Shown here one piece after another: positions 55,172-63,994 of a stretch of 64,000 nucleotides of DNA (within the stretch, counting starts at the first letter, position 1; the number at the start of each line of letters is the position of its first letter). Made by a program: the position numbers and the translations under genes. The notes below the pieces were generated by a model. That model was given only the letters and a program-made list of their open reading frames with translations. It did no database searches and had not been told where the DNA came from. The stretch is from Desulfospira joergensenii DSM 10085 (GTDB lineage: Bacteria; Desulfobacterota; Desulfobacteria; Desulfobacterales; Desulfobacteraceae): positions 1,635,223 to 1,699,222 of the forward strand of contig NZ_ATUG01000001.1 of the NCBI RefSeq assembly GCF_000420085.1, read 5' to 3'.

Positions 55172-57637
55172 TCAGGAAACGGGAAAATCATTGGTTTTTA
55201 TCAGACCCGGAACCCGGACCACAGGGCATCCGTCCCCGGAAATCTCTATTCCTTCCGGGAAGACAAAGTTCTCATCCATGGCCTTATAATAGGATTCATG
55301 ATAACAATTGAGTTTTATTTCGGCCTCCTTGCCGGTTTTACCAAATCTTGAGGTCAGGCCGTAATCCACCTCGCCCAGTTCCGTGGCAATGATATACCTG
55401 GGGATCTCCCGGCCCGAACCTTCCCGTCTGACTTTTGTGGCAATATCGGTTACATCAAAGGAGTCCACAGGATGATCCGCGTTCCATTGGATCTGGACAG
55501 GCAGGCCCGCCACGTAGAGATGGTGGAATTCAATACCGGCCCTTCGCAGGGCGTGGGCCAGATCATGGACGGCTTCATCATTGTCGTTGACGCCTCCCAG
55601 CAAGGGAACGTTGGCGTATACGGTGATCCCCCTGTTGTTCAGCCGCCGGGCCAGTTGGGTGTGTTCTTCCCGGACATCCCCGGCCAGGAGGAACCATGTC
55701 TCGATTTCCAGGCGCAGGGGATTGACCACGGCCAGGCCGTTTATTTCCCCCAGGGCATTGACCGCGGCCCGGGTATATGCTTCCGGATCCGTGGCCAGCT
55801 TCACAGAGCGAAGCCGGACAGAGGTCACATGGGGGATCTTTCCCAGTTCCCCCACAATCCTGCGGATATGGGAGAGGCAGTCCACCCCGTCCCGGTCCCC
55901 GCCGATAATGACATCGGTGATCCGGTAATCTCCCCGGATATAATCCATCTCCGCCCGGCCGGCCCGGGCATGGATCACCACCCGGGTCCCGTGGAGGCGG
56001 GACAGGCCGTCAAGGCCGGTGGGAACAATGGAAGGCTGCCAGGTGCGGGCCAGCTCTTTTCTGAGCCCTTTGATTTCCGATTGGGATGCCGGCGGATTTT
56101 TGGGGGCTGTTCTTTCAGGACGGTTCCCGATGAGATACTCATCCTTCCCGATCCGGGCCATGTACTGGATATCCATGGTGCCTTCCCCATTGATCCGGAT
56201 GTTGTCCAGTTCATTGGCCAGGGGGGCAAATGCCTTGAAATAGTCCGGGGTATAGGGGGTGCGGATCCAGATAAAATTTTCATTGTCCTCCACTCTTTCC
56301 ACGGCCCAGCCGCTGGAGAACCAGTCCATCTTCCCGATGGGCGTGGCCGTGCATATCCTGGGGATGGCCCGGTCGGACAGATGGGCCCGAAGATGAGAGG
56401 CCGTATCGATCCCGCCGGAAAGGGGTTTCCAATAGATGGAATTGCCGTGGATGGGACTGCAGGGAATGTAGATATAGTGCATCTCGGCTCCGGCCCCCCG
56501 CAGAAGGGAGAACAACCGGACCAGTTCGGGGCCTTCATCGTTGCACCCGCTCAAAAACGGGGTCTGGATGTAGACGGCGATTCCGCTTTTCACCAGGTCG
56601 GAGATAATCTCCAGGCTTTCCGGGGAGACTTCGTCGGGATGGATAAAATGGGTGGCCACCTCCATGCGTTTGCCGTTGCGCTGGAGTTCCAGGCTCTTCT
56701 GCTTGAGATATTTCAAGTATTCGGATTCATTTTCCAGAAACATGGCCGGATAATAGGCAATGGACCGGGTGGCCAGGCGCAGGGTCTGGACATGATCCAC
56801 CTCCATGATGCCGTCAATGGTGGCGGCCATGTTTTTCCGGTTCATGAAGGGATCTCCGCCGGTGACCACGATTTCCTTGATCCCGGGGGAATTGCGTACA
56901 TGCGCAACCGCCTTCATGACATCTTCCGGCGTCGGGTTTTTCTCGTTCCGGGAGTCCTTGTGTTTTCTGAAGCAGAACCGGCAGTAGACCGGGCAGCTCA
57001 TGTTGAGCAGGAAGATCACCCGGTTCTGGTACATCTGTTCCAGAAGGCCATCGTGGAACTGGCCGATCCAGGTATTGGTAAAGCCGACGGATTCCAGCTC
57101 CTCCACAAAGGGAAGGTATTGATAGGCCACATCCCTTGAAACCATCATCTGCCGGACCGTATGGCGGGAAAGGCGTACCGGATATTTTTCGATCACCTTC
57201 TGGAGGGCGGTCTCGTCATTTTCCGGGATGTCCAGGTTGGTCAGGCTGACCAGCTGTTCCGTGTCCTTGATGGATTTAAATCCATGGCCGGGAATCACCT
57301 GTTCCAGCAGGGCCGTCAGGAGCAGCCCGGGCAGCCGGATTCCGTTGACGGTCATGTCCCAGCCCCTTCCCTGGGCAATGGTTCCCAGCACAAACTCAAA
57401 AAAGCCCCTGGGATCATTCCCATACCCGCAGGACTTGAGAAGATTGGAGAACCTGGTTTCCCCGTCTCCGTCTCCGACAAGGGCTGAAAAATCCCTGCCG
57501 CAGAACTGGTCATTGCCGTAAATATCCAGGAAAAAAATCAGCCCGTTTCTCAACCCGGACAGGGGAATGTCTGCCTCTTTTCCGGAATGCTCAAATTTTA
57601 TCCTAAGAACCTGCTCTTTTGTTGTGTTCACTTTCAT
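55172..57637 (-). CDS. KamA-family radical SAM aminomutase-like protein with a second degenerate KamA half
   Basis: This 821-residue protein has an N-terminal domain, a radical SAM half with Cys215, Cys219 and Cys222 in SCPVYCRFCFRK, and GGDPFMNRKN. Lys436 in ATPIGKMDW lies near where lysine 2,3-aminomutase has its PLP lysine. Residues ~548-800 repeat the same fold (VTSVRLRSVKL, YANVPLLGGVNDNDEAV, IPRYIIATELGEVDYG) but lack the cysteines, and Glu replaces the lysine. Expected reaction is a 2,3-amino shift on an imported amino acid; the substrate is unknown. It overlaps the 105-residue gene by ATGA. Confidence 0.85.
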   Translation of the reverse strand: MKVNTTKEQVLRIKFEHSGKEADIPLSGLRNGLIFFLDIYGNDQFCGRDFSALVGDGDGETRFSNLLKSCGYGNDPRGFFEFVLGTIAQGRGWDMTVNGIRLPGLLLTALLEQVIPGHGFKSIKDTEQLVSLTNLDIPENDETALQKVIEKYPVRLSRHTVRQMMVSRDVAYQYLPFVEELESVGFTNTWIGQFHDGLLEQMYQNRVIFLLNMSCPVYCRFCFRKHKDSRNEKNPTPEDVMKAVAHVRNSPGIKEIVVTGGDPFMNRKNMAATIDGIMEVDHVQTLRLATRSIAYYPAMFLENESEYLKYLKQKSLELQRNGKRMEVATHFIHPDEVSPESLEIISDLVKSGIAVYIQTPFLSGCNDEGPELVRLFSLLRGAGAEMHYIYIPCSPIHGNSIYWKPLSGGIDTASHLRAHLSDRAIPRICTATPIGKMDWFSSGWAVERVEDNENFIWIRTPYTPDYFKAFAPLANELDNIRINGEGTMDIQYMARIGKDEYLIGNRPERTAPKNPPASQSEIKGLRKELARTWQPSIVPTGLDGLSRLHGTRVVIHARAGRAEMDYIRGDYRITDVIIGGDRDGVDCLSHIRRIVGELGKIPHVTSVRLRSVKLATDPEAYTRAAVNALGEINGLAVVNPLRLEIETWFLLAGDVREEHTQLARRLNNRGITVYANVPLLGGVNDNDEAVHDLAHALRRAGIEFHHLYVAGLPVQIQWNADHPVDSFDVTDIATKVRREGSGREIPRYIIATELGEVDYGLTSRFGKTGKEAEIKLNCYHESYYKAMDENFVFPEGIEISGDGCPVVRVPGLIKTNDFPVS

Positions 57638-57951
57638 ACCTCTTCTGCCTTATAAACGGTGTAAATGGTTTTCTCGGGAATCCCGCATCCCATGATCTTT
57701 CCCAGAATCCGGTCTTCGCGGCCCGGCCGGACCTTCACCACCAGGTACTCCCGGGACAGATCCATATCAATGACCTGCTGCCACCCGATCTTTTCTTGCT
57801 CCAGGAACTCGTAGATCCTGGGGGCCAGGGCCGATCCATGGGGGCGGGCCGTTTCATTCTCAAAAACAATATAGCTGACCCCGGGATCCAGGCCCTTCTT
57901 GATCCAGTCCAAACTCTGCTTCTCTGGCCCTGAGCGGGGGATATCAGCCAA
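57634..57951 (-). CDS. Unknown 105-residue protein of the KamA operon
   Basis: I do not recognise the family. It is read from TTG 57951 (no ATG is available near the start) and its TGA overlaps the KamA ATG. It is a mixed alpha/beta small protein (VSYIVFENETARPHGSAL, YLVVKVRPGREDRIL). It may be a regulatory or accessory subunit of the KamA-like enzyme. The start is uncertain. Confidence 0.7.
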   Translation of the reverse strand: MADIPRSGPEKQSLDWIKKGLDPGVSYIVFENETARPHGSALAPRIYEFLEQEKIGWQQVIDMDLSREYLVVKVRPGREDRILGKIMGCGIPEKTIYTVYKAEEV

Positions 57952-57971
57952 GCCTTAATGCCTTTTCAAGC

Positions 57972-58018
57972 GCACCCCTCCTTGGGAATCGGGCCGCCAT
58001 GACCCGATCCAGGGGTGC
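57972..58018. repeat. Intercistronic hairpin after the ABC ATPase gene
   Basis: GCACCCCT (57972-57979) pairs with AGGGGTGC (58011-58018), with an inner TCGGG/CCCGA stem. There is no minus-strand U-tail, so it more likely tunes messages within the operon than ends them. Confidence 0.55.
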
Positions 58019-58041
58019 TGAATCTGTTTTTATGTTTTGGT

Positions 58042-59139
58042 TTACTCTTTTAACAGTCTGCAGTGAAAGGGATCTGCCTTTACATAGACCTCATCTCCCC
58101 GTCGGTAGGGAGCCCTCTTTACAAAATTAATCACGTGCAGCACCTGACCCGGAGAGAGTTCGACAAAATAGCTGACCTCTCCCCCCATGTAACTGCGGTC
58201 CACGATCCTGCCGAAAAAATAGTTCATGTCCTCCTGCCGGGCAAAATCGGAATTGTATCCCAGTGTCATCTTCTGGGCACGGATGACGATTTCGGCCCGG
58301 TCCCCTCTGGAGAATTCCCCGGCCGGATTGACCAGGCAGAGGCTGTCGTCATCGAGCCTGGCCTTCAGATATCCGTCCTGTTCTCCCTCCACGGCCGCTT
58401 TCAGAAAATTGGAGTGTCCCAGAAAATCGGCTACAAAATGATTGGCCGAATCGTTGTACACCTCTTCGGGAGTTCCCTCCTGCTGGATAAATCCGTCCTT
58501 CATCACCACGACCTTGTCCGACATGGACAGGGCCTCTCTCTGGTCATGGGTGACAAAAATGGTGGTCACCCCAAGGTCCTGCTGGAGATTGTCGATCTCC
58601 CGCCGCATATCCTCCCGAAGGTTCTCATCCAGGGCAGACAGGGGCTCATCCATGAGCAGGACATCCGGTTCAATGACAATGGCACGGGCCAGGGCGATCC
58701 GCTGCTGCTGCCCCCCGGAAAGCTGGGAGGGCATCCGGTTTCCGACCCCGGGCAGCCGGACCGTTTCCAGGGCCTTCTCAACCTTTTCCTTCATGATTGA
58801 TTTGGAAACATCCCTGTACTTGAGACCGAATGCCACATTGTCGAAAATGGTCTTGTGGGGAAACAGGGCATAGTTCTGGAAGATCATTCCCAGGTTCCGC
58901 CGATGAATGGGAAGGTCGTTGATCCGTTTGCCTTTTATGAAAATATCTCCCCGGGTGGGGGTTTCCAGGCCGGCCAGCATTCTCAGCAATGTGGTCTTGC
59001 CGCACCCGGAAGGGCCCAGAAGGGTTACCAGGGCCCCCTCGGGAACATCCAGGTCCATTTCCTTTACCGCCACCACTTTTCCAAACCGTTTCTCCACCCC
59101 TTGGAACCGGACAAATGACGGATTCTTTTCTTGACTCAA
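58042..59139 (-). CDS. potA: ABC transporter ATP-binding protein, polyamine/PotA type
   Basis: This 365-residue ATPase has Walker A GPSGCGKTTLL, the Q-loop, signature LSGGQQQRIALARA, Walker B LLMDEPLSALDEN and a C-terminal TOBE domain. It starts at TTG 59139 with GGGAGA upstream. It energises the transporter formed by the three genes before it. PotA naming reflects family only; substrate not proven. Confidence 0.93.
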   Translation of the reverse strand: MSQEKNPSFVRFQGVEKRFGKVVAVKEMDLDVPEGALVTLLGPSGCGKTTLLRMLAGLETPTRGDIFIKGKRINDLPIHRRNLGMIFQNYALFPHKTIFDNVAFGLKYRDVSKSIMKEKVEKALETVRLPGVGNRMPSQLSGGQQQRIALARAIVIEPDVLLMDEPLSALDENLREDMRREIDNLQQDLGVTTIFVTHDQREALSMSDKVVVMKDGFIQQEGTPEEVYNDSANHFVADFLGHSNFLKAAVEGEQDGYLKARLDDDSLCLVNPAGEFSRGDRAEIVIRAQKMTLGYNSDFARQEDMNYFFGRIVDRSYMGGEVSYFVELSPGQVLHVINFVKRAPYRRGDEVYVKADPFHCRLLKE

Positions 59140-59175
59140 AATAATTGTCTCCCAAACGATTCGAGAATTTTTTCA

Positions 59176-59210
59176 GCAGGCCCCGGTCCTGTTCCGGGTC
59201 CGGGGCCTGC
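59176..59210. repeat. GC-rich hairpin between binding-protein and ATPase genes
   Basis: GCAGGCCCCGG (59176-59186) pairs perfectly with CCGGGGCCTGC (59200-59210), 13-base loop. It lies just after the solute-binding gene, where such hairpins typically raise binding-protein yield relative to downstream genes. Confidence 0.65.
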
Positions 59211-59227
59211 CCATGGTTTTCGCCAGG

Positions 59228-60388
59228 TTATTTGCCGGCCATGATCCTGTCCCATTTCTCGGCCCATTCAATCTGTTTTCCGTTCCAATACCCCGGATTG
59301 GCGAACTTATAGCCCTTTAGTGTGCCTGTGGCGTCAAAGCCGGGCAGACTGGAGACTTCCGCTGGAATCTTGACCTTTCTCGGGTCAAGGCTGGGCGGAT
59401 AGCTCTGGCCTGAGGCAATGGCAAATGCGCATTCCGGGGCCAGCATATAGTTGAGCAGTTTATGGGCGTCATCCAGGTTGGTTCCCTTCATGACAAAGAT
59501 GCATTCCTGCCAGGAAAAGGCCCCGTCGGGAACCAGGAGTTTGAGATGGGTATGTCCCTGGTTCTGGAGGGTCTTTACCCTTCCGGACCATACAATGGAG
59601 GCGTAGACCTCCTCGTTGGCCAAAAGGCTCATCTGTTCCGCTCCCGAGGCCCAGTATTTCTTGATCAGGCCGCGCTGCTCTTTCAGGGCCGCCCATACGG
59701 CCTTGATATCTTTGATATCATTGGGATCCTGTCCGGTTTTGAGTGCCGCATACCAGATATTGGTTCTCCAGTCGGTCCAGGAACCCAGCTTGCCCTTCAG
59801 ATCCTTGTCCCATAAAAGGGCGGCACCCAGCTTCTCGGCTTTCTCGTCGGAGACATGTTTGGAGTTGTAGGCAATGGTGGTCAATCCGTAATCATAGGGC
59901 ACGGCGGACAATTTACCGTTGGTAATGGCCCGGTAGGGCTCCATGATGGCCGGCATGACCGTTTCCAGGTTCGGGATCTTGGTCTCGTCCAGGACCACGT
60001 CAAATCCCAGGTCCACGTAGCGTTTATAGTCAAACACCCCGGAAAGATGGGCCAGGTTGTACTCCCCCCCCGGAGGATAGGAAGCCTTCACCCGGGTCAG
60101 GTAGGAGTCTGCATTCCCGAATTCCCCGTCGATCACCTTGATGCCCGTGGCATCGGTAAAGGGTTTGAAGGCATATTTCCTGAAGGCTTCGGAGACCGTG
60201 CCCCCCCATCCGTCAAACCGGATGGACTTGGCGGCCATGGCATTCCGGATCATCCCGAAGGGGCCGCCCACAAGTCCCAGGGCCGCGCCGGAAAGTCCCA
60301 GGTATTTTACAAAGTCACGCCTTGAAACACTGCCTTCCATAAACTTTTCATAGACATCATCCAATCTCTGGCCCAGTTTTTCTCCCAT
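59228..60388 (-). CDS. potD: Periplasmic solute-binding protein, PotD type, with Tat signal
   Basis: This 386-residue extracellular binding protein has a twin-arginine signal (SRRDFVKYLGLSGAALGL) after a charged N-region. The mature part has type-2 features (RFDGWGGTVSEAFRKYAF, VPYDYGLTTIAYNS, SIVWSGRV). Family members bind polyamines or related cations. The Tat signal suggests export as a folded protein. ATG follows AGGAGAAAAAAC. Confidence 0.9.
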   Translation of the reverse strand: MGEKLGQRLDDVYEKFMEGSVSRRDFVKYLGLSGAALGLVGGPFGMIRNAMAAKSIRFDGWGGTVSEAFRKYAFKPFTDATGIKVIDGEFGNADSYLTRVKASYPPGGEYNLAHLSGVFDYKRYVDLGFDVVLDETKIPNLETVMPAIMEPYRAITNGKLSAVPYDYGLTTIAYNSKHVSDEKAEKLGAALLWDKDLKGKLGSWTDWRTNIWYAALKTGQDPNDIKDIKAVWAALKEQRGLIKKYWASGAEQMSLLANEEVYASIVWSGRVKTLQNQGHTHLKLLVPDGAFSWQECIFVMKGTNLDDAHKLLNYMLAPECAFAIASGQSYPPSLDPRKVKIPAEVSSLPGFDATGTLKGYKFANPGYWNGKQIEWAEKWDRIMAGK

Positions 60389-60519
60389 GTTTTTTCTCCT
60401 TTTGGGTTGATCCGGATATGTATCGAAAATTTTCCGGAATATTATTCTTGTTTACCATTCAATGATCCCTGGGACAGCCATCTTTAAAACAGGTTCCATC
60501 CCGTTTATCTCTTTCTCCT

Positions 60520-61326
60520 TTATTTGCCCATGCCCTTTGCAAACTTTCTTGAAATATATCCTGCAAGAAGAGGGGTGGATACGGTAAGAACGATCATGAC
60601 CGCCCCCAAGGCGTTGATCTCCGGGCTGATGGAGTTTCTGAGCATACCGAATATCTTCACCGGCACGGTCTGATTCTGGGCCGTGGCCCAGAACAAAGTT
60701 GCCGTAACATCATCAAATGAAATGGTAAAGGAGAAGAGCATACCGGCAAAAACCGCCGGGGCCAGCAGGGGAAATGTGATTGACCAGAATGTCTGGAAGG
60801 GACTGGCTCCCAGGGACATGGCTGCCTCTTCGTACTCTTTTTTAATCCCCACAAGCCTGGCCTGGACAATGAGCAGAACATAGGGAAGGGTCAGGACCAC
60901 ATGGCCGATGAGCAGCATGGCAAAGCTCTTGGGCTGCTGAAGCCAGCGGATGAACAGCAGAAGGGCCACCCCCAGCACCACCTCGGGAATCATGATGGGT
61001 GCGATGAGCAGGGTGTTAAAAAAATCCTTGCCCTTAAAATCGTACCGGATAAAGGCCATGGCCGCAGGAACCCCTATGGCGGTGGAAAAGACAGCGGTCA
61101 GGGATCCCAGAACAAGGGAGTTTTTAAATGCATCCAGAATGGAGGAATTATGGGAGAGCTTGACAAACCATTTAAAGCTGAACCCTTCCATGGGAAAGGA
61201 GCCGAACTGATGGGGGTTAAAAGCCAGGATGACCACCGCCACAATGGGGGCAAACATCCAGACATAGACCAGGAGGGTATAGAGTTTAATGAGTGTCCAT
61301 CCTGAAATCAATCTTTTCATATCCAT
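60520..61326 (-). CDS. potC: ABC transporter permease, PotC type
   Basis: This 268-residue inner-membrane permease has about six helices and the EAA loop EEAAMSLGASPFQTFWSITF that contacts PotA. It pairs with the PotB-type permease, 18 bases upstream. Confidence 0.92.
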   Translation of the reverse strand: MDMKRLISGWTLIKLYTLLVYVWMFAPIVAVVILAFNPHQFGSFPMEGFSFKWFVKLSHNSSILDAFKNSLVLGSLTAVFSTAIGVPAAMAFIRYDFKGKDFFNTLLIAPIMIPEVVLGVALLLFIRWLQQPKSFAMLLIGHVVLTLPYVLLIVQARLVGIKKEYEEAAMSLGASPFQTFWSITFPLLAPAVFAGMLFSFTISFDDVTATLFWATAQNQTVPVKIFGMLRNSISPEINALGAVMIVLTVSTPLLAGYISRKFAKGMGK

Positions 61327-61344
61327 CCCCGGGATCTGTTTGGG

Positions 61345-62214
61345 TTAAGGTTCATTGCTCAGGGTCTTGAAGATCTGGCTGATCCCCATGTACCGGTTAT
61401 AGGTGTAAACGATGATGACCAGAAGAATGAGCAGAATCGTGCTGATGGCCGAACCAAAGGGCCAGTCCAGGGTTCCGATCACCCGCTTGAAAATCAGATT
61501 GGCGATCATCTCATTGCCCGGACCGCCAAGGATCATGGGCGGCAGATAGGTGCCGCAGGTCAGGACAAAAACCAGGAGGCAGCCGGCACTGACCCCGGGA
61601 AGGCTCAGGGGCAGGGTCACCTCCCTGAAGGCCTGCCATTCGGTACATCCCAGGCTCTTGGCTGCTTCGGCCAGACTCTTGTCGATGCCGTCCAGACTGA
61701 CGTAGATATTGAGAATCATGAAAGGGAGCAGGTATTGCAGCAGACCCATGATCACGGCGCCTTCGTTGTAAAGCATGGCCAGGGGTTCCTGGAGAAGCCC
61801 TGTTTTCATGAGCAGGTGATTAATGAGGCCTGAATCTCCCAGGATATTGATCCAGCTCAAAGTCCGGATGATAAAGCTGATCCAGAAGGGCAGCATGACC
61901 AGGATCATTAAAAAGGGCTTGAGTTTTGATTCGGTCTTATAAAAAAAATAGGCCGGGATATACCCCATGACCAGGCAGAGAAAAACAGTTTCCAGGGCCA
62001 CCCGCAGGGTTTTGAGAAGAATGGAGGGATAAAAGAAATCAGCAAAGAACTTGGCGTAATTGCCCAGTTGAAAAGCCGGGATATCCTGGCCGCTGGGAGC
62101 CCTGAGCCAGAAGCTGTAGACCACCACAAAACAGACCGGGACCACCAATAACAGGAAAACCGCTGTCAGCGAGGGGGACAAAAGCAGCCAGGGTTTCCAC
62201 TTTTTTTCTTCCAT
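61345..62214 (-). CDS. potB: ABC transporter permease, PotB type
   Basis: This 289-residue permease has about six helices and the EAA loop LAEAAKSLGCTEWQAFREVT. It is the first gene of the transporter operon, about 145 bases downstream of a sigma-54 promoter. ATG follows GGAAAGGTCT. Confidence 0.92.
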   Translation of the reverse strand: MEEKKWKPWLLLSPSLTAVFLLLVVPVCFVVVYSFWLRAPSGQDIPAFQLGNYAKFFADFFYPSILLKTLRVALETVFLCLVMGYIPAYFFYKTESKLKPFLMILVMLPFWISFIIRTLSWINILGDSGLINHLLMKTGLLQEPLAMLYNEGAVIMGLLQYLLPFMILNIYVSLDGIDKSLAEAAKSLGCTEWQAFREVTLPLSLPGVSAGCLLVFVLTCGTYLPPMILGGPGNEMIANLIFKRVIGTLDWPFGSAISTILLILLVIIVYTYNRYMGISQIFKTLSNEP

Positions 62215-62357
62215 AGACCTTTCCGGAAATCAAAGATTTTTACAAAAGGGCGGACCGTCTGGAGGCTCTACCGCCTTTTGCTGTTCATGATGCCTGCCCG
62301 TAACCGGCAGACACCTGCCCGCGCACATGACTAAGATAACATGATTAAGGTAAAACA

Positions 62358-62376
62358 ATACAAAACCCGTGCCTTG
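62358..62376 (-). promoter_or_regulatory. Sigma-54 (-24/-12) promoter of the potBCDA-kamA operon
   Basis: On the minus strand the sequence reads AAGGCACGGGTTTTGTAT: GGCACG at -24 and TTGT (consensus TTGC) at -12 with the correct 10-base spacing between the invariant GG and the second dinucleotide. It points at potB and is just downstream of a sigma-54 activator gene. Confidence 0.7.
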
Positions 62377-62461
62377 GGGAATATTTTATTCCAAGTATTT
62401 GAAAAATAAGAAATATTCTATCTGAAACTTAAAGAAAATTCGGAAAAGGGCAAGAATTGAA

Positions 62462-62600
62462 CCATTTTTGAATCAATTCCGAAAGATAACTATCTGAAAT
62501 AAAATACTATTTTTGATGATCCATTTTTGAATCAATATATTTCTATCCAACGCCCTGATATCAAAGAGAATACAGCATGCTTGATTTAATTTAGAATCAA
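62462..62600. promoter_or_regulatory. Enhancer-like repeats for the sigma-54 activator
   Basis: A 16-bp direct repeat CCATTTTTGAATCAAT occurs at 62462-62477 and 62521-62536, and a related inverted repeat TTGATT/GAATCAA at 62581-62600. They are 90-230 bases upstream of the -24 box, the usual range for activator binding. This 62215-62596 region holds only these elements, the promoter and the potB leader. Confidence 0.6.
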
Positions 62601-63994
62601 AGCAAAGACCTTTTCATAGCAATCCCGTGCTTTTTCATCTTGCGGACCAGGGTGGGCTGGCTGATGCCCAGGAAACCGGCTGCCTCACGGGTGGTCCGGC
62701 ATCTCATGGCAGCCTGGGCCAGCATCTCGTATTCCACGGACAAGAGGCGCCGGCCAAGATCGGTCTCTTCTTTAACGGCCCGGGCCGGGGCCTCGGTTCT
62801 GGCTGGCTCAATGGCCCGGAGGATGTAATCGTCCAGGAATCTTCTGTCGCACATGACCACGGCCTGTTTGATGATATTGATCAACTCCCTGACGTTTCCG
62901 GGGAAGGAGTGGGATTTCAGGGCATCATAGGCCTTGTATCCGATATAGGTCCGGCGGTTGTAGCGTTTGTTGTACCGTTTCAGGCAGATACCGGTGAGTT
63001 CCAGGATGTCCTCGGGCCTCTCCCGCAGGGGAGGGATGGTCAGGGTAAAGGTGTTGAGGCGGTGGAACAGGTCCAGGCGGAACTTCTTTTTCAAGGTTCT
63101 CCGGTCCAGGTTCCGATTGGTTGCCGCGATGATGGCGCAGTCGATCTTTTTCGGGACAAGCCCCCCCACGGGCATGATCTCGTGATCGTCCAGGTATTTG
63201 AGCAGTTTGGCCTGGACCCCCTGGGAGAGCTCGCCGATTTCATCCAGGAACAGAGTTCCTTTGGAGGCCAGCTCAAAAAGACCGGCCTTGCCGGTTTCCC
63301 TGGCCCCGGTAAAGGCCCCTTTCTCATACCCGAACAATTCCGCTTCCAGAAGATTTTCAGGCAGGGCCGCACAGTTGATCTGGATAAAGGGATGCCGGGC
63401 CCGGGGGCTGTTTTTATGGATGAACTTGGCCAGCAGGCCCTTGCCCGTGCCCGATTCCCCCTGGATCAGGATATCCGAAGCATCGATTCCGGCCAGCTTC
63501 ATGGCCAGGCCAAGGGTCTGCTCCATGGACTGGCTCCGGGCCACAATGGTATTTTCCGTAAGTTCCATGAGGGAGAGTTCAGCCAGTTTGTCCCTCATCT
63601 TTTCAGATTCCTGGCGGGCCCGGACCAGCTCCCTTCGCATATCCTCTATCAAGGAGATGTCCCGCTCATTCACCACCACGAACTCAAGCCCGCCGTCCCG
63701 GTCAAACACCGGCGTACCCGTCACCAGGAGGGTATATCCCGACCGGGGGGTGGTCTGAATCAGGCTGACCCGGCGCCGGGTTTCAAGCACCTCCTGGGTG
63801 GCGGACCGGTTGATCTGGCCTTCCTCTAAAAGGGTTTTCACATCCTTTCCCACCACCTCCTGGGCCCGGATCCCGTTGAGCCGCTCGGCTGCCTGGTTCA
63901 TCCGAAGGATTCTGCCTGTGTTGTCGCAGATCAAAAGGCCGTCTGCGGACCGGTTAAAGATGACATCCAGGTATTCTTTGCTTTCAGGACTCAT
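62597..63994 (-). CDS. Sigma-54-dependent transcriptional activator with PAS domain
   Basis: This 465-residue protein has an N-terminal PAS domain (~1-115), an AAA+ domain (Walker A GESGTGKGLL, GAFTGA loop in GYEKGAFTGARET, Walker B TLFLDEIGEL, NVRELIN) and a C-terminal helix-turn-helix (REAAGFLGISQPTLVRKMKK). It should act at the sigma-54 promoter ahead of potB when its PAS ligand is sensed. The ATG at 63994 is near the window edge, so an upstream start cannot be excluded. Confidence 0.93.
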   Translation of the reverse strand: MSPESKEYLDVIFNRSADGLLICDNTGRILRMNQAAERLNGIRAQEVVGKDVKTLLEEGQINRSATQEVLETRRRVSLIQTTPRSGYTLLVTGTPVFDRDGGLEFVVVNERDISLIEDMRRELVRARQESEKMRDKLAELSLMELTENTIVARSQSMEQTLGLAMKLAGIDASDILIQGESGTGKGLLAKFIHKNSPRARHPFIQINCAALPENLLEAELFGYEKGAFTGARETGKAGLFELASKGTLFLDEIGELSQGVQAKLLKYLDDHEIMPVGGLVPKKIDCAIIAATNRNLDRRTLKKKFRLDLFHRLNTFTLTIPPLRERPEDILELTGICLKRYNKRYNRRTYIGYKAYDALKSHSFPGNVRELINIIKQAVVMCDRRFLDDYILRAIEPARTEAPARAVKEETDLGRRLLSVEYEMLAQAAMRCRTTREAAGFLGISQPTLVRKMKKHGIAMKRSLL

